The notes under the pieces are model-generated. The model was not told where the DNA came from. It saw only the letters and a program-made list of their open reading frames with translations, and did no database searches. Made by a program: the position numbers and the translations under genes. 64,000 bases of DNA from an uncultured Collinsella sp. (GTDB taxonomy: Bacteria > Actinomycetota > Coriobacteriia > Coriobacteriales > Coriobacteriaceae), in NCBI GenBank assembly GCA_934667065.1, contig CAKULD010000008.1, positions 1-64,000 on the forward strand, given 5' to 3'. Within the stretch, counting starts at the first letter, position 1. Every line of letters starts with the position of its first letter. Shown in pieces: positions 10,269-19,750 of the stretch.

Positions 10269-10568
10269 ATGGCACTGACAGGAGCACAGGTCAAGCAGCT
10301 TCGCAGCATGGCCCATCACCTCAACCCCGCCATCATCATCGGCAAGTCCGACGTCAACGAGGGCACCGTCGAGCAGACGGTCGCCTACCTGGAGAAGCAC
10401 GAGCTCGTTAAGTGCTCCGTGCTCGATGGCTCCAGCCTTTCCGCCCGCGAGGCAGCCGAGGAGCTCGCCGAGCGCTCCCACGCCGAGGTCGTCCAGGTTA
10501 TCGGCCGCAAGTTCTCGCTGTATCGCGAGTCCTCGCGCAAGGACATCGAGAAGATCAAGCTCGTCTAA
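10269..10568 (+). CDS. yhbY: YhbY/CRM-domain RNA-binding protein
   Basis: The 99-aa single CRM (KH-like) domain protein corresponds to the whole length of YhbY, associated in other bacteria with pre-50S ribosomal subunits. Visible features are the N-terminal LTGAQVKQLRSMAHHLNP, the conserved IIIGKSDVNEG (the GxxG-type loop) and the C-terminal GRKFSLYRESS. It has its own strong terminator and stands alone between a methyltransferase and the convergent BTAD regulator. The ribosome binding site is weak (AAAGCGAG upstream of ATG 10269). Confidence 0.9.
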   Translation: MALTGAQVKQLRSMAHHLNPAIIIGKSDVNEGTVEQTVAYLEKHELVKCSVLDGSSLSAREAAEELAERSHAEVVQVIGRKFSLYRESSRKDIEKIKLV

Positions 10569-10606
10569 GAGCCAGCGATCCGGTGAGCCAACACATAGCA
10601 AGCCCG

Positions 10607-10639
10607 CGGGCGTCCGAGCAATTCGGACGCCCGTTTTTT
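10607..10639 (+). terminator. Terminator of yhbY
   Basis: Stem CGGGCGTCCGA / TCGGACGCCCG, 5-nt loop, six T residues. It overlaps the last codon of the convergent regulator gene. Confidence 0.9.
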
Positions 10640-13637
10640 ATCGCTCGACCAGCACGCGGTTAAGCCTGCCCTCCACCAAGCGCTCGTATAGACGCCGCGT
10701 CTCGGGCTCGGGCACACCATTGACCTGTTCCCTCAGGTGGTGCATATGCCCGCTGTACAACTCGACGATATCGCGCCGCCGCCCCGCCGCGCCGTAGACG
10801 CGCATAGCGCAACGCACCATGTCCTCGCGCGCCGTCTCCTGGCGCAGCCCCGACTCCACTAGCCATACCGCCGACTGCAGATCGTTTTCTTCTAGGGCGG
10901 CATTCGCTCCCCGAATCATGCAGTCGATATACTTCGATTCCATGATGCGCCGCATACGCAAAAAGTAGGTGGGATTGCAGCCATTGGGAACATACAGCGG
11001 ACCGGCGTAGAGCTGCTCGATCTTAAGGCACAGCTCGACCAGATGGGGTCCGCGCGCACCCGTGCGATTTCCCAACACCTCGCGACTAATCTGATCGAAT
11101 AGCCTCACATCGGTCTTGACGTAATCGCCGTTGAGCCCAATGCATTCATTTTGGATGAGCACGCACGATTTTCCGTCCGGCGTCGGACCCAAGGCCGAAC
11201 GCAGGCGCGATATCGTCGAATATAGGTTATTGCGAGCGCTATTGAACTCGGCATGGGGCCATAGCTCCATGGCCAGCGTCTCGCGATCGACCAGCGCATC
11301 CATGCCCAGCGCAAGCCGCTCGGCAAGCGTTGCCGCTTTCTTGCGGCGCCACATCTTGTCCGTGATGGGAAACCCGTCGCGCTCGGCGCGAAATGCCCCA
11401 AACATGCGAATCTCGATATGGTCGATAGTATCGACGGCTTCGACCTCGCCGGCCTGAAACAGGCGCTCACCCTCCCCTTCTAGATCGTCACGCAGCGAAT
11501 AACGCGATAGCTCGCGCACGGGGAGTTTCTTACGAATTCTGGCCGCCGGCTCGCCCAAACAATGCATGGCAAGGCGCGCAAAGAGCCGATACGATGGGTC
11601 CAAAATCCCCGCACGGTTCATGGACATCCAAGCCGCAAGATCGCTGTCTCGCCCCGCGCAGGCCAAGTGCAGCGCCACCATCCAGGCCTCCGCGCCACCA
11701 ACCTGCGTCTGGCTTATATCGAGCAGCTCCGCCTCCTCGCGCACCGAAACCATCGAGGTATTGCGCAGATACGCCGCACGCTCCAGCAGCAACGCGTTGT
11801 CGCGCATGTACGCAATTGGCTCCTCAGCCAGTTTGAGTACCTGGACCGCGCGGAACTTCGCATTGACCGGCCGACCTTCTGCCAGCGATTGCCAGCCTTC
11901 TAGCAGCAGGCCAAACAGCTGAATCTGGTTGTCGCGTATACGTACGGCAAAGCGATCGAGCTCGTTGAACGCCGCATCGTCGGTTACCGGCAAGCCGGAA
12001 AGGAGCCGGCGTGCCGCCAGCACCATGCGTATCCAGATAGCCGGCGCCTTAAGCCCACGTACATCGAGCGCGTCCCGTACCAGCGCCATCTCGTCGTCGC
12101 GCTCGTCGATCCCCGCAAACGACCCATCGAAGAGCTCCACCAGCATGCTGTCGGCCCGTATAAAAGTCCCCGCGATATCGAGCTCACAGTCATATGCTTT
12201 GCGCGTTTTGAGCTGTTGCAGAGCGCCGCCGTCATCTCCCCGCTCAGCCAACCAGTGCTTGACCCCGATATGTGCAAAGAGCATGTCGAGTGCCGAGTGT
12301 TCCGTCTCGATTTCCGGCACATTAAGGTTCAGGGGAAGCCCAAGCCCGTTGTCCCCATAGCAAACTGCCGTAAGCGCCTGGGCGACCTTCCACGAAACGG
12401 GATCTATTTCGCAGGCTGCCTGATCGCCCGCATGCTCGATAAGCGATGCCATACAGCGGGCGAGCTTTGTGTTGGACACGCTGACCGCCGCCAAATAAAC
12501 GCCGAGTGCCTCGGCAGCCGTTGGCTCTGGGGCGGGATCGTCGGCATCGGTCGTGCCCAACGCCGCCCGGCAGACATCGGCACCGTGCCCCGTCAGAGCA
12601 AGATCGACCCCATACTGCCCGGCAAGTTCAAGGACCACGCTGCGGTCCAGGAAGGCGTCGGTCAGGTCCATCGCCGCATCGCATCGGCCTGCCTTGAGCA
12701 AAATTCGAGCTGCCCGCGGAACAAGCTCGGGACGGATCTCGGCCACCAACTTTCGCAGGCGAAGCCGTCCGTTATCCTCGGCACCCAGGCACGTAAAGCT
12801 CCGGTCGGCGGGATCCAAGCCAAAGATCGGGTAATCGCGTACAAGGTAGGACTGGTCGATCATCGATAGCCTCACCCCGCAGGCCTCGAGTTCTGCAATA
12901 TTGCCCTCGCCCATCAAGATCATGAGACAGGCAACGCAGAACAGCGCATTATTATCGAGCGAAGCAAGATCGACGAGCGCCGCACCATAAACGTTGACAA
13001 TCTCGTTTTCGAGCAGACCGGCAACATCGCCCTGGCCATACAGACCCGTCTGCAAAGCCGAAACAAGCTCGGGCACACCCTGCGTGAGCTGGTAAAAGTC
13101 GAGCGATGTGCTAATCGAAAACGCCGATGCCCAAGCCGAATACTCATAGGCGTGCACCTTGAGCATTTGCGCATTGATCTTAACCGAGTCACCCAGCCCA
13201 TGAATCAACTGACGGTTTGAAGGACGGCAGGAGATAAAGACCCCCACTCCCATAGCTCGCAAGCTGCGAATCCTGTCAATTAGATCTTCGGTGTCGCACT
13301 GATCGAGATTTGGCACATTATCGATCGCGACAAGGGAATGCGGCTTGTCTTTGAGCTCTTCGGTAACCACCTCGAGCTGCATAAACACCTCGCGCCCAAT
13401 GGCTCGATCCGCCTCGATAATCCGCACGGGGCCTCGCGTCGGATCGCTTTTAACCTCTTGGGTGTACTGCAGCAGCACCGAGGTTTTCCCAAAGCCGTCG
13501 GGCGCGTAGAGAACCACGATGCCGGCTTTTCGACCCTTGGCGAGAAGCTCATTCAGCAGACGCTCGCGTCGCACCATATAGCCTCCGCCAAGCGGCATCA
13601 GTTCGAGGTCGTCTATACTATCCAAATCGTTTACCAT
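10638..13637 (-). CDS. Large P-loop ATPase transcriptional regulator with C-terminal BTAD
   Basis: The 999-aa protein resembles a STAND-type regulator. The N-terminal ATPase has Walker A (YAPDGFGKTSVL, about residues 43-54) and a Walker B-like strand (HSLVAIDNV). A long helical middle region follows. Near residue 745 is an OmpR/SARP-type winged helix (IEIRMFGAFRAERDG ... MWRRKKAATLAERLAL ... SARNNLYSTISRLRSALG), then a bacterial transcriptional activation domain to the C terminus. The start is ATG 13637 (MVNDLDSIDD) 6 nt after GAGGAG. It is a single gene with no adjacent target operon on its strand, so its regulon is unknown. The ligand-sensing region cannot be identified. Confidence 0.8.
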   Translation of the reverse strand: MVNDLDSIDDLELMPLGGGYMVRRERLLNELLAKGRKAGIVVLYAPDGFGKTSVLLQYTQEVKSDPTRGPVRIIEADRAIGREVFMQLEVVTEELKDKPHSLVAIDNVPNLDQCDTEDLIDRIRSLRAMGVGVFISCRPSNRQLIHGLGDSVKINAQMLKVHAYEYSAWASAFSISTSLDFYQLTQGVPELVSALQTGLYGQGDVAGLLENEIVNVYGAALVDLASLDNNALFCVACLMILMGEGNIAELEACGVRLSMIDQSYLVRDYPIFGLDPADRSFTCLGAEDNGRLRLRKLVAEIRPELVPRAARILLKAGRCDAAMDLTDAFLDRSVVLELAGQYGVDLALTGHGADVCRAALGTTDADDPAPEPTAAEALGVYLAAVSVSNTKLARCMASLIEHAGDQAACEIDPVSWKVAQALTAVCYGDNGLGLPLNLNVPEIETEHSALDMLFAHIGVKHWLAERGDDGGALQQLKTRKAYDCELDIAGTFIRADSMLVELFDGSFAGIDERDDEMALVRDALDVRGLKAPAIWIRMVLAARRLLSGLPVTDDAAFNELDRFAVRIRDNQIQLFGLLLEGWQSLAEGRPVNAKFRAVQVLKLAEEPIAYMRDNALLLERAAYLRNTSMVSVREEAELLDISQTQVGGAEAWMVALHLACAGRDSDLAAWMSMNRAGILDPSYRLFARLAMHCLGEPAARIRKKLPVRELSRYSLRDDLEGEGERLFQAGEVEAVDTIDHIEIRMFGAFRAERDGFPITDKMWRRKKAATLAERLALGMDALVDRETLAMELWPHAEFNSARNNLYSTISRLRSALGPTPDGKSCVLIQNECIGLNGDYVKTDVRLFDQISREVLGNRTGARGPHLVELCLKIEQLYAGPLYVPNGCNPTYFLRMRRIMESKYIDCMIRGANAALEENDLQSAVWLVESGLRQETAREDMVRCAMRVYGAAGRRRDIVELYSGHMHHLREQVNGVPEPETRRLYERLVEGRLNRVLVER

Positions 13638-14024
13638 GCCCGCTCCTCTACTCGACCGTATGGACACCGTAACCGCAAGACCATACAAGCCACACCATGA
13701 ATAGAGCGGCTTTGTGTTTTAAGTTGTCTTTCGGTACGCAAGCGGCAAGTTTTAGTACAGCGAGGGCCGATTGTTATTAATCCCCCGACTAATCGGTCTT
13801 TGAGCAGGTAAATGTGCTTGTCGGCTTGTCCCATCCCAGTGGCAGTGTAACTCAAATAAACACGGTTCAGCCATGTCATTCAACTCGCCTAGCACCCGCT
13901 ACCGTCTGCGACCTTTTAGTGGCATTTTTGCATAGAATCTGGTATGGAATGAATCAAGCTGTTGGGCATCCGGCATCCGTCAAGCTTGCGGCATGTTCTT
14001 GGTCAAGCATATGACAAGGACAGC
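13638..14024. other. Non-coding gap upstream of the BTAD regulator
   Basis: No convincing coding sequence or RNA gene is seen in this 390-bp stretch. It must hold the promoter of the large regulator gene. A weak inverted pair CCGATT/AATCGG occurs near 13768-13797. Confidence 0.5.
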
Positions 14025-14050
14025 AAAAAGGCCCCCGCAAAGCGGAGGCC
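14025..14050 (-). terminator. Terminator of nagB
   Basis: On the minus strand a GGCCTCCGC/GCGGGGGCC stem with a 3-nt loop is followed by five T residues, 35 bp after the nagB stop. Confidence 0.9.
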
Positions 14051-14084
14051 TTCGGCAAAGCTATGTCGAGATGACGGGCTCGCG

Positions 14085-14813
14085 CTACTCGCAGAGCGAA
14101 AGGGCGGCCTCGTCAGCGACCACGACGCAGTTGGTGTGCAGCTGCAGGATCGAAGCCGGGCACTCAGGCGTAACCGGGCCATAGCACATGTCATGCACGG
14201 CCTGGGCCTTGGCCTCGCCGTTGGCAACGACCAGGATCATGCGAGCATACATGATGGTCTGGGTACCCATGGTGTAGGCCTGACGGGGCACGTCATCGAT
14301 GCTGTCGAACAGACGGCTGTTGGCCTGAATGGTGCTCTCGGTAAGGTCGACGCAGTGCGTACCCTTGGAGAAGTGGTCATCGGGCTCGTTGAAGCCAATG
14401 TGACCGTTGTTGCCAATGCCGAGCAGCTGCAGATCGGGGTAGCCGGCGGCAGCGACGATTTTGTCGTACTCGGAGCAGGCAGCGGCGGCGTCGGGGTTGG
14501 AGCCATCGGGCACATGCGTGTTGTTCAGGTCGATGTTGATGTGATCGAAGAAGTTCTCACGCATAAAGTAGTGATAGCTCTGGGGATCGTCGTGCGAAAG
14601 GCCACGATACTCGTCCAGGTTGTAGGTGCTGACCTCGGCGAAGTCGACATCGCCCTTCTTGTACCAGGCGGCAAGCTGCTTGTAGGCGCCAATCGGAGTG
14701 GAGCCGGTGGCAAGACCGAGCACGCAGTCGGGCTTGAGGATAACCTGGGCCGAGATGATATTGGCGGCCTTACGGCTCATATCCTCGTAGTCTTTAGCTT
14801 TAATGATCTTCAT
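14085..14813 (-). CDS. nagB: Glucosamine-6-phosphate deaminase
   Basis: Converts glucosamine-6-phosphate to fructose-6-phosphate and ammonia, the catabolic exit of amino sugars. The 242 aa match the family. Visible motifs are GLATGSTPIGAYKQL (phosphate loop), NLDEYRGLSHDDPQSY and the catalytic GIGNNGHIGFNEP. ATG 14813 is preceded by AAAGGATG. It lies downstream of a PTS IIA gene and glmM on the same strand, so amino-sugar breakdown and synthesis genes sit together. A 270-bp gap with its own hairpin suggests separate transcription from the IIA gene. Confidence 0.95.
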   Translation of the reverse strand: MKIIKAKDYEDMSRKAANIISAQVILKPDCVLGLATGSTPIGAYKQLAAWYKKGDVDFAEVSTYNLDEYRGLSHDDPQSYHYFMRENFFDHINIDLNNTHVPDGSNPDAAAACSEYDKIVAAAGYPDLQLLGIGNNGHIGFNEPDDHFSKGTHCVDLTESTIQANSRLFDSIDDVPRQAYTMGTQTIMYARMILVVANGEAKAQAVHDMCYGPVTPECPASILQLHTNCVVVADEAALSLCE

Positions 14814-15012
14814 TACGCATCCTTTCTCGTAGAAGAGAGGCAAGGCTCCCCGTACAAGCACTTGCCCGCGGCCCGCGTCGGCCGCAACCAACGTGTGCGG
14901 CCACCAGGGCGAGGTCGCGTAATGTATGTGTCTCGTGTCCAACCGCGTCGAGGCCCCTGCCCGTCCACGGCGACCCAAGGCCGTTTGGCCTCGGACAGCT
15001 CCCATCTTGCCA

Positions 15013-15044
15013 CGGAGGGCGCCCTCTTTCAAGGGCGCCCTCCG
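15013..15044. terminator. Hairpin 3' of the PTS IIA gene
   Basis: Perfect 13-bp arms CGGAGGGCGCCCT / AGGGCGCCCTCCG with a 6-nt loop, 40 bp past the IIA stop. No T-run follows on the minus strand, so it may be a weak terminator or a 3'-end stabiliser. The region between it and nagB shows no gene. Confidence 0.55.
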
Positions 15045-15084
15045 TAAACGTGTTTGAATTGTAGGCTAAAGGCCAAGCGCGCTC

Positions 15085-15582
15085 CTAGCGCTCGCGGGCG
15101 ACGATGAGCTGATCCATCTCCTCGACATGCTCCCCGACAGAGCCCTTGATGCTCGAGAACTCAACGGAGTTGCACACCAAGATGGGAACCGTCACATCGT
15201 AACCCTCGGCCGCAATTGCCTCGCGGTCAAACTCGATGAGCACGTCGCCCTTATGGACGATGTCGCCCACCTGTGCGTGCACGGTAAAATGCTTGCCCTC
15301 GAGCTGAACAGTGTCCAGGCCTACGTGGATGAGCACATCCAGGCCATCGACCGTGTTGAGCGCAACGGCATGTCCCGTGGGAAAAATGGCCTCGACCTTG
15401 GCATCCGCCGGTGCGATCACACGCGTTCCGGTGGGCTGAATCGCCACGCCCTGGCCCAAAAGACCGGTGGCAAACGTTTGGTCGTTTACCTCGGAAAGCG
15501 GAATGACGTCGCCCGAGATAGGAGCATCCAGCGTAAGGACTCGACCACGCATACCAAAAGACCTTAGGACTTTAGTGAACAT
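15085..15582 (-). CDS. PTS glucose-type IIA protein
   Basis: A soluble phosphocarrier of the phosphotransferase system that passes phosphate from HPr to a IIB domain. At 165 aa it is a single IIA domain of the Crr/PTS_EIIA_1 type. The fold signature GDVIPLSEV is followed by the two active-site histidines in PTGHAVAL and LIHVGLDTVQL. The start is ATG 15582 (MFTKVLRSF) after GAGGGGGA. No IIB or IIC gene is adjacent. The beta-glucoside IIBC at 51.5 kb lacks a IIA domain, so this protein could serve it (inference). Confidence 0.9.
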   Translation of the reverse strand: MFTKVLRSFGMRGRVLTLDAPISGDVIPLSEVNDQTFATGLLGQGVAIQPTGTRVIAPADAKVEAIFPTGHAVALNTVDGLDVLIHVGLDTVQLEGKHFTVHAQVGDIVHKGDVLIEFDREAIAAEGYDVTVPILVCNSVEFSSIKGSVGEHVEEMDQLIVARER

Positions 15583-15653
15583 GCTCCCCCTCGGACATAC
15601 CAATCAGCCAAATGAACTTTAACAGTTTACCACTTGGCACCCGTTTTTGACCA

Positions 15654-16991
15654 TTAGGGAAGTTCGCGCTTGACAACCTCGACGATGTCGTCGACAACGC
15701 GCTGGGTGAGCTCGTGCGTCTCGGCCTCGGCCATAACGCGAACCAGCGGCTCGGTACCGCTCGGGCGCACCAGAATGCGACCGCGGCCGTCAAGCTCCTT
15801 CTCGGCAGCAGCGACGGCGTCCCAGATGGGCTGGCAGTCGTCCAGACCGGCCTTGTTGTCGGAATGCACGTTGACGAGCACCTGCGGGTACTTCTTCATG
15901 ATGCCGGCGAGGTCGGTAAGCGTGCGGCCAGTGCGCTTGAGCACGGCCAACAGCTGCAGGGCCGTCACCAGGCCGTCGCCGGTGGTGTTGTGCTCCAGGA
16001 AGATGATGTGGCCGGACTGCTCGCCGCCGATGACGGCGCCGTCCGCGAGCATGCGCTCAAGAACATAACGGTCGCCCACGGCGGTCTGGACCATCTCGAA
16101 GCCCTGCTCCTTCATAGCGATGGAGAAGCCCAGGTTGCACATGACGGTCGAGACAATCTCGGAGTTAGCGAGCTTGCCGCGAGCAGCCAGATCGGAGCCG
16201 CAGATGGCCAGGATGTAGTCACCGTCGATCTCGTTGCCCTCGCTATCCACAAAGAGCACGCGGTCGGCATCGCCATCGTGGGCCAGGCCAATGTCGGCGT
16301 GGGTGCGCAGGACGAGCTCGCGCAGGGGCTCAAGATGGGTGGAGCCGCACTCGACGTTGATGTCGGTACCGCAGTAGTCGGTGTTGATGGCATGGACCGT
16401 GGCGCCCAGGCGCTGCAGCGCGGCGGGCGTGGTCTGGCAAGAGGCGCCATGACCGCAGTCGACGGCAACAACCAGGCCGTCAAGCCTCAGGCCGTCGAGC
16501 GTATCGATGGCGTGGTCGACGTATGCCTTGCGAGCATCCTTCATCTTGATGATGTGGCCCACACCAGCGCCAGTCGGCAGCGTGTCGGCAGCCATAGCCT
16601 CCTCGGACATGACCCAAGCGCTGATCTCCTCCTCGACGGCGTCGGGAAGCTTCATACCCTTGCGGCTAAAGAACTTGATGCCGTTGAACTCCGGCGGATT
16701 ATGCGAAGCGGAAATGACGATGCCGCCATCGAGCTCATTCTGAACGGTGAGCAGCGCCACAGCCGGCGTAGGGATAACGCCGCAGCAGTGCGGACGACCG
16801 CCCTCGGCCATGATGCCGGCGGTCAGAGCGCTCTCGAGCATGGTGCCCGAAAGGCGCGTGTCGCGGCCGACGCAGATATCCGGACCAAGGAACTTGGTCG
16901 CCGCGCGGCCCAGGCGAAACGCGAGGTCGCACGAGAGGTCGGCATTGGCGACGCCACGGACGCCGTCGGTACCGAAGATGTTCTGGGGCAT
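15654..16991 (-). CDS. glmM: Phosphoglucosamine mutase
   Basis: Interconverts glucosamine-6-phosphate and glucosamine-1-phosphate on the way to UDP-GlcNAc and peptidoglycan. The 445 aa fit the family. Visible are the N-terminal FGTDGVRGVAN, the phosphoserine loop ISASHNPPEFNGIKFF, the Mg-binding HDGDADRVLFVD, the sugar-binding GGEQSGHII and the phosphate-binding RPSGTEPLVRVM. ATG 16991 follows GGAAGGAG. It is 71 bp upstream of the IIA gene on the same strand and may be cotranscribed with it. Confidence 0.95.
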   Translation of the reverse strand: MPQNIFGTDGVRGVANADLSCDLAFRLGRAATKFLGPDICVGRDTRLSGTMLESALTAGIMAEGGRPHCCGVIPTPAVALLTVQNELDGGIVISASHNPPEFNGIKFFSRKGMKLPDAVEEEISAWVMSEEAMAADTLPTGAGVGHIIKMKDARKAYVDHAIDTLDGLRLDGLVVAVDCGHGASCQTTPAALQRLGATVHAINTDYCGTDINVECGSTHLEPLRELVLRTHADIGLAHDGDADRVLFVDSEGNEIDGDYILAICGSDLAARGKLANSEIVSTVMCNLGFSIAMKEQGFEMVQTAVGDRYVLERMLADGAVIGGEQSGHIIFLEHNTTGDGLVTALQLLAVLKRTGRTLTDLAGIMKKYPQVLVNVHSDNKAGLDDCQPIWDAVAAAEKELDGRGRILVRPSGTEPLVRVMAEAETHELTQRVVDDIVEVVKRELP

Positions 16992-17040
16992 AGGATTGCT
17001 CCTTCCCTAGCGGGCGATATTCAACCGCCCACCCTAGTCG

Positions 17041-17082
17041 AAAAAGAAAAGCGGGACCCGCCGAGGAATCGGCAGGCCCCGC
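17041..17082 (-). terminator. Terminator of the rplM-rpsI operon
   Basis: A 14-bp stem with two imperfect positions (17051-17064/17069-17082) is followed on the minus strand by a T-rich tract (TTTTCTTTTT), 32 bp after the rpsI stop. Confidence 0.85.
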
Positions 17083-17114
17083 TTGTACCTTGTATCTCGT
17101 AAGGAGATAAAACC

Positions 17115-17510
<396 letters not shown>

Positions 17511-17512
17511 CT

Positions 17513-17956
17513 TTAAGCCTCCAGCTCAATCTTCGTGGGGTTCTGGGCAGCGTGCGGATGCTCGGCACCAGCGTAGACCTTAAGCTTGGTCATCTGGGCA
17601 CGGCCGAGGGTGGTCTTGGGCAGCATGCCGCGAACGGCGCGCTCGATGACCTTCTCCGGGTGCTTCTCCATAGCCTGGCGGAAGCTCTCAGCCTTGAGGC
17701 CGCCGTTGTAGCCGCTGTGGCGATAATAGGTCTTCGTGTCGGCCTTGTTACCGGTAAGCTGGACCTTATCGGCGTTGATGACGACAACGAAGTCGCCGCA
17801 GTCGCTGTTGGGCGTGAACTGGGGCTTGTTCTTACCGCGCAGGATCATTGCGATCTGGGTGGCAAGACGGCCCAGGACAGCACCATCGGCGTCGACGAGA
17901 ACCCAGTTGCGCTGGACCTCGCCCTGCTTGGCGTAGTGAGTCGATTTCGAAATCAC
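17513..17956 (-). CDS. rplM: 50S ribosomal protein L13
   Basis: An early-assembling 23S rRNA-binding protein of 147 aa. Recognisable are WVLVDADGAVLGRLATQIA, the conserved GDFVVVINADKVQLTG, YRHSGYNGGLK and VRGMLPKTTLGR. It is the first gene of the rplM-rpsI operon, with a well-formed promoter about 65 bp upstream and GGAGGAG just before the start. Confidence 0.98.
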   Translation of the reverse strand: MISKSTHYAKQGEVQRNWVLVDADGAVLGRLATQIAMILRGKNKPQFTPNSDCGDFVVVINADKVQLTGNKADTKTYYRHSGYNGGLKAESFRQAMEKHPEKVIERAVRGMLPKTTLGRAQMTKLKVYAGAEHPHAAQNPTKIELEA

Positions 17957-18022
17957 TTAGACTCCTCCATGTACAGTACGTGTTGTTACAGAGATTCACG
18001 GGGCTCTGCAAGTAACCCGTCC

Positions 18023-18050
18023 ATATTACCCCGCTCGACGCCTGAGTCAA
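18023..18050 (-). promoter_or_regulatory. Sigma-70-type promoter of rplM-rpsI
   Basis: On the minus strand, -35 TTGACT (18050-18045) and -10 TAATAT (18028-18023) are 16 bp apart, and the transcript would have a leader of roughly 60 nt before rplM. Confidence 0.75.
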
Positions 18051-18113
18051 CAGGTATTTTGGCTCCGACCAGAGTTTCTGCACATGTCGTCCATGGTCCG
18101 CAGTGTTGCGGCG

Positions 18114-18992
18114 CTAGCGCTCGACGAACGCCTCAATGTCGGCCAGCAAACGCTTTGCCTCCTGGCGGCCCTGAATATACAGGTCGAGCAGCTTTGCCGG
18201 ATCGTGCTCAACATGACCGACCTCGACCGGCTTTTGCGGAGCGACGACCAGGGCGCGGCCCTCGCGCTCATACTTCCACAGGTGCATACGCTGGATGTTG
18301 TAGCGGTCGTGGCGCGTCTCGATGGCCTCGAGCAGGTAGGGGTAGTCGGCATAACGCGCACGCGCGGCCGGCATAAACTCGTAGGGCTTCTTTTCGTACG
18401 AACGGTCCTGGGTGACGATGACGACCGCGCGGTCGAAGCCCGCCTCCTCGAGCACATGCTCGATAGGGACCGAATCGGCCACGCCGCCGTCGACGTACTT
18501 GTGGCCGTCAATCTCGACCGGCGGGGTCACCAGCGGCAACGAGGTCGAGGCGCGCACGGCATCAAGGTCGAGCACGGCGCTTTTGACCGGCAGGTAGGCA
18601 GCGGTTCCAAAGAGCATGTCCGTCGCGACGGCATACATCTCGATGGGGCTGGCGTCGAACGTCTCGTTATCAAAGGGATCCAGGCGGTCCTGGACGTCGT
18701 TGAAGATAAAGTCGTAGCCCACGATGGAGCCCGTGGACGCAAACGACGCGGCGCCCATGTAGCGGTTGTCGTTGCAGAAGGCCAAATTGACTCGGTTGGT
18801 GCGTCCGATCTGGTGCGACTTGTAGTTGACGCCGTTGAGGGCGCCGGCCGACACGCCGTACACCGCCGGGATCTCGACGCCGGCCTCCATGAGGACGTCG
18901 AGCACGCCTGCGGTAAATTGCCCACGGAAGCTGCCGCCCTCCAGAACGAGCGCGACCTTGCCAGCGTTCTTTGCCTTATCTTCTGCAGTCAT
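18114..18992 (-). CDS. Patatin-like phospholipase
   Basis: A predicted lipid acyl hydrolase with a Ser-Asp dyad, 292 aa. The oxyanion loop is LVLEGGSFRGQFTAGVLD (about residues 15-32), the nucleophile elbow GVSAGA lies near 46-51, and the catalytic Asp is in VDGGVAD near 167-173. There is no signal peptide or membrane segment, so it is probably cytoplasmic. It resembles the YjjU/RssA-type bacterial patatins. It is transcribed away from rplM's upstream region as a single gene; substrate unknown. Confidence 0.88.
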   Translation of the reverse strand: MTAEDKAKNAGKVALVLEGGSFRGQFTAGVLDVLMEAGVEIPAVYGVSAGALNGVNYKSHQIGRTNRVNLAFCNDNRYMGAASFASTGSIVGYDFIFNDVQDRLDPFDNETFDASPIEMYAVATDMLFGTAAYLPVKSAVLDLDAVRASTSLPLVTPPVEIDGHKYVDGGVADSVPIEHVLEEAGFDRAVVIVTQDRSYEKKPYEFMPAARARYADYPYLLEAIETRHDRYNIQRMHLWKYEREGRALVVAPQKPVEVGHVEHDPAKLLDLYIQGRQEAKRLLADIEAFVER

Positions 18993-19179
18993 GTTGACCT
19001 CCTGCCGTTGCGTTTTGGCCTTCTTCTACCCAGTTTTGGGATGGCAGGTGCGCTGGTTTTGGAGTTGAGGGGCGGGAGCGGAAAGCTCGTCCCATTTTGA
19101 GAGCTGATTCCGGGACACAGTTTCCGGTTGAAAGGCCTTTGGGAAAGCACATCCCACTTTGGGCGCCGAGGCCCCGTGC

Positions 19180-19740
19180 TTAGGCCAGCTGTTTGATTAC
19201 CTTGGCGGGAACGCCCGCCACCACGCAGTTGTCCGGTACATCCTTGTTGACGACCGTACCCGCGGCGACCACTACGTTGTTGCCGATGGTCACGCCGCCC
19301 GTGATGACGCAGTTGCCCCCGATCCACACGTCATCGCCGACCGTGATGGGCTTGGATATGGCAAGACGATCCCGCCTGCCCTCCGGCTCCATCGGGTGCC
19401 CGGTCGTAGCGACGAGCGTGCCGGGGCCGACCAAGCAATAGTCGCCGAAGGTCACGGGGGCGCCGTCGAGAATGGTCACGTTAAAGTTGGCGGTGAACCT
19501 CTTTCCCACGCAGATGTTCTTGCCGTTATCGCAGTGGAATCCGGGCTGTATATCCAGCTCCTCCCCTGCCTGCCCGAGCAACTCACGCGCCGCTGCCTCG
19601 CGCCCTGCGGCATCAAGCGGGTCGACAGCGGCAAGCGCCGCGCATCGGGTGGACGCCGTGTCCTTCATCTCGACAAGCTCCGGGTCGTCGTAGCGATACG
19701 GCATTCCGGCTTTCAGCTTCTCCATCTCTGTCATTGTCAC
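19180..19740 (-). CDS. Sugar O-acetyltransferase (maltose/galactoside acetyltransferase type)
   Basis: Acetyl-CoA-dependent left-handed beta-helix enzyme, 186 aa. An N-terminal MAT-type cap (MEKLKAGMPYRYDDPELVEM) precedes hexapeptide repeats, with catalytic His in TTGHPMEPEGR and the C-terminal VVAGVPAKVIK. The best start is GTG 19740, 6 nt after AAGGAG; the ATG at 19734 is the alternative. That AAGGAG overlaps the stop of the alcohol dehydrogenase gene, so the two genes form an operon. This suggests a catabolic pair controlled by the divergent LacI-type regulator. Confidence 0.88.
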   Translation of the reverse strand: MTMTEMEKLKAGMPYRYDDPELVEMKDTASTRCAALAAVDPLDAAGREAAARELLGQAGEELDIQPGFHCDNGKNICVGKRFTANFNVTILDGAPVTFGDYCLVGPGTLVATTGHPMEPEGRRDRLAISKPITVGDDVWIGGNCVITGGVTIGNNVVVAAGTVVNKDVPDNCVVAGVPAKVIKQLA

Positions 19741-19750
19741 AGCACGCTCC

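Noticed and set aside
19000..19179. Repeated AAARTGGGAYG...CTTTCC segments between the patatin and acetyltransferase genes
   Set aside because: Two loosely similar copies without clear pairing or spacing; too degenerate to call an element.
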